From: Candidatus Latescibacterota bacterium
GTDB taxonomy: Bacteria > Latescibacterota > Latescibacteria > Latescibacterales > Latescibacteraceae
NCBI GenBank assembly: GCA_018656855.1
Contig: JABHYP010000646.1
Coordinates: 1-6,632 of the forward strand
Direction: 5' to 3'
Length of the DNA stretch: 6,632 nucleotides
Part shown: positions 5,264 through 6,632 of the stretch, piece after piece
How positions within the stretch are numbered: position 1 is the stretch's first letter
Layout: each line of letters opens with the position of its first letter
The notes under the pieces: model-generated
Told to the model about the DNA's origin: nothing
What the model saw: only the letters and a program-made list of their open reading frames with translations
Database searches by the model: none
Made by a program: the position numbers and the translations under genes

Positions 5264-6310
5264 CTATTCTCTGGATGTGACTTTGCTGATGGAATGAAAA
5301 ACTCCGGCTTCTTTCCCTTTTCTTTTTGCCGTTTCGTGAACAAACAATTCCATAAACGGTGCGCAAAGGAGAGGAAAATATCGCGGGCTGATGGATTCGA
5401 CAACAATGTTCAATATCTTTGAATTGTCGTATTTTCTATCAGAAACGACAGCAACCCTGCTTCCCAATGCCTGAATTTCTTCCGCCAGTTTCCATGTGAG
5501 ATCAGGTTCATTCCCATCGGAGATGATAAAAACGGCGGAATGGCCTTCACCTGCTATCTCAAAGGGGCCGTGCCTGAAAAGCCCGCCTGACAACGCCTCG
5601 CTGAAAATACACGCTCCTTCCTTGATGACCAGAGCCCACTGACGGGCAGTAACCAGGTCGCTTCCCCTGGCGATCATGTGGAGGCTGGCAAGATCGCCGA
5701 AATAATCTGCCGCCTGAACGGCTCTCTTGCCGGTATCTTCAAGGTTTTGTTCCATGATATCGGATGTCGTACGGAGCAGTTTTATATCAGCTTCCGGATT
5801 ATTCCGGTTCAAGCAGGTTGAAAGCAGGAAAAGAACCGCGAGTGTGTTTGTGTAAGTCTTGTTTGAGATCGAGGCTTCCTCCCCCGCATTAATTGGCAAT
5901 ACTAAACGCGAGTTTTTTCCCATGTAACTTGAGTGATTGTTGACAATTGAAATCACGGGCACACGCTCTTTCAATACCTCAACTACCCGCCTGGTTTCGA
6001 TGCTTTCTCCTGACTGGGAGACAGCAATTATGATTTCATCGCCCCTGATGCCATCGAGGCCGAAATGAAGCAGCTCTCCTGCATCAAGGATTTCAAGTGT
6101 AAAGGGCAGTCCCGCAAGCTCTTTTGTGAGTATATACGGCGCATAAAGGGATGTTCCCATGCCGGTAAACACAATCTTTTTTTTCGATGCTATCTCTTCG
6201 GCAGCACTGGTAAGCAGCGCACTCCCTTCTTTGCCGCTGTAATAGTCAGCGACAGTTCTCAGTGCCAGGGGCTGCTCTTTTATTTCCCTCACAAACCGTG
6301 TATTATCCAT
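5264..6310 (-). CDS. SIS-domain sugar isomerase/deglycase, GlmS C-terminal-like without glutaminase domain
   Basis: A 348-residue cytoplasmic protein with two SIS (sugar isomerase) domains, about residues 28-165 and 195-335. It matches the isomerase half of glucosamine-6-phosphate synthase (GlmS) but lacks the N-terminal glutaminase domain, like the FrlB and AgaS types. The first SIS domain has GMGTSLYA (50-57), SQSGES (98-103) for phosphate binding, and KTYTNT (151-156). By eye, GlmS Glu488, His504 and Lys603 match E231 (KEG), H247 (RHGPF) and K343 (SKVTSRE). The Glu-His spacing of 16 and the five residues after Lys are the same as in GlmS; GlmS Lys485 falls at a valine (V228). It should therefore act on a phosphorylated sugar, by ketose/aldose isomerisation, deamination or removal of an amine from an Amadori-type conjugate; the substrate is not determined. 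GAGG at 6317-6320, 6 nt before the ATG, supports the start. It lies 24 nt after the upstream partial gene and 2 nt before the MFS gene, in one apparent operon. Confidence 0.88.
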   Translation of the reverse strand: MDNTRFVREIKEQPLALRTVADYYSGKEGSALLTSAAEEIASKKKIVFTGMGTSLYAPYILTKELAGLPFTLEILDAGELLHFGLDGIRGDEIIIAVSQSGESIETRRVVEVLKERVPVISIVNNHSSYMGKNSRLVLPINAGEEASISNKTYTNTLAVLFLLSTCLNRNNPEADIKLLRTTSDIMEQNLEDTGKRAVQAADYFGDLASLHMIARGSDLVTARQWALVIKEGACIFSEALSGGLFRHGPFEIAGEGHSAVFIISDGNEPDLTWKLAEEIQALGSRVAVVSDRKYDNSKILNIVVESISPRYFPLLCAPFMELFVHETAKRKGKEAGVFHSISKVTSRE

Positions 6311-6334
6311 GAAAAACCTCTTATCACTATTGTA

Positions 6335-6632
6335 TTAAAATACTTTCTGGGTATAGCTCAGCATCCGGACTGTGTCGCCGGAACCCAGGTCGTACAAAAG
6401 AAACTTGCTGCCAGCAGGAAAATCGATTGAAAAATGCGAATTGTCCTGTCCTGAATCGAGAACAAATCCGGGAAAGCCACCTGATGTGAGACGGTAGTAT
6501 GAAGAACCGTCCGGTGAAACAAGCCATGAGCCGGCATAGTAATTTCGGTTTCCTTCGGGATACTTCATACCAGTGATATCGGCAAGCCTGTTGCGCTTTT
6601 CACCGAGCGGAAAGATGTCGCGGCTGTCGAAA
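6335..6632 (-). CDS. Unrecognised protein, C-terminal 98 residues (partial, N-terminus off the window)
   Basis: An open minus-strand frame enters from the right edge without a stop and ends at TAA 6335-6337, giving 98 visible residues. An internal ATG at 6566-6568 has no convincing ribosome binding site and the frame continues upstream of it, so this is most likely the tail of a longer protein. The tail is rich in aromatics, glycine and beta-type patterns (WLVSPDGSSYYRLT, FLLYDLGSGD), as in beta-propeller or beta-sandwich ends. The W-x-V-S-P-D-G phrase resembles repeats of WD40-like/TolB-type propellers, but one copy is not enough to assign a family. The gene is 24 nt upstream of the SIS gene on the same strand and probably heads or belongs to the sugar operon. 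An envelope or carbohydrate-acting role would fit, as an inference only. Confidence 0.65.
   Translation of the reverse strand, partial: FDSRDIFPLGEKRNRLADITGMKYPEGNRNYYAGSWLVSPDGSSYYRLTSGGFPGFVLDSGQDNSHFSIDFPAGSKFLLYDLGSGDTVRMLSYTQKVF

Noticed and set aside
2867..6310. Treating the Tat isomerase-like gene and the SIS/MFS genes as one operon
   Set aside because: They are convergent, so they cannot share a transcript. Any functional link rests on proximity only.
6327..6527. Minus-strand frame of 66 codons at the right
   Set aside because: It overlaps the frame 6335-6632, which is open to the window edge and lies in the better operon position.

Overview
The window looks like chromosomal DNA of a Gram-negative bacterium. 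It encodes an outer-membrane beta-barrel protein with a signal peptide and a Tat-exported enzyme. The genes have GGAG-type ribosome binding sites and one sigma70-like TTGACA/TATATT promoter. The barrel family and the Tat-exported sugar isomerase-like protein suggest the FCB or PVC superphyla rather than Enterobacteria. The clear Shine-Dalgarno sites argue against a typical Bacteroidota genome. No lineage can be fixed from the sequence alone, and no RNA genes, insertion sequences, CRISPR arrays or phage genes were seen.

Left block (1-2542, minus strand): an apparent export operon read right to left. It runs from a TetR-family regulator (1832-2434), with a 2-nt gap, to an outer-membrane beta-barrel protein (693-1829), then a 46-nt gap to a LolD/MacB-type ABC ATPase (1-646, cut by the window edge). 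The missing partner is presumably an FtsX/MacB-type permease further left. The promoter in front of the regulator has a consensus -35 box. It is embedded in a long interrupted palindrome, which makes autorepression very likely.

Middle (2435-2866): a 432-bp, very AT-rich intergenic region between two divergent genes. A ten-base word (GTAAATTAAT) occurs three times: in the palindrome, mid-way, and over the predicted -10 box of the rightward gene. The rightward gene (2867-3796) encodes a Tat-signal-bearing TIM-barrel protein of the xylose isomerase-like (AP endonuclease 2) superfamily.

Right block (3993-6632, minus strand): an apparent sugar-utilisation operon read right to left, converging on the Tat protein gene. 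It holds the C-terminal end of an unrecognised protein (6335-6632), a GlmS-like SIS-domain enzyme without a glutaminase domain (5264-6310), and an FHS/FucP-like MFS transporter (3993-5261). The SIS and MFS genes are 2 nt apart. A plausible reading is that a sugar or sugar conjugate is altered outside the cytoplasm by the Tat-exported protein, imported by the MFS protein and isomerised or deglycated by the SIS protein. This link is inferred from proximity only. The 196-bp convergent intergenic region (3797-3992) holds an imperfect hairpin, short repeats and one doubtful small ORF.
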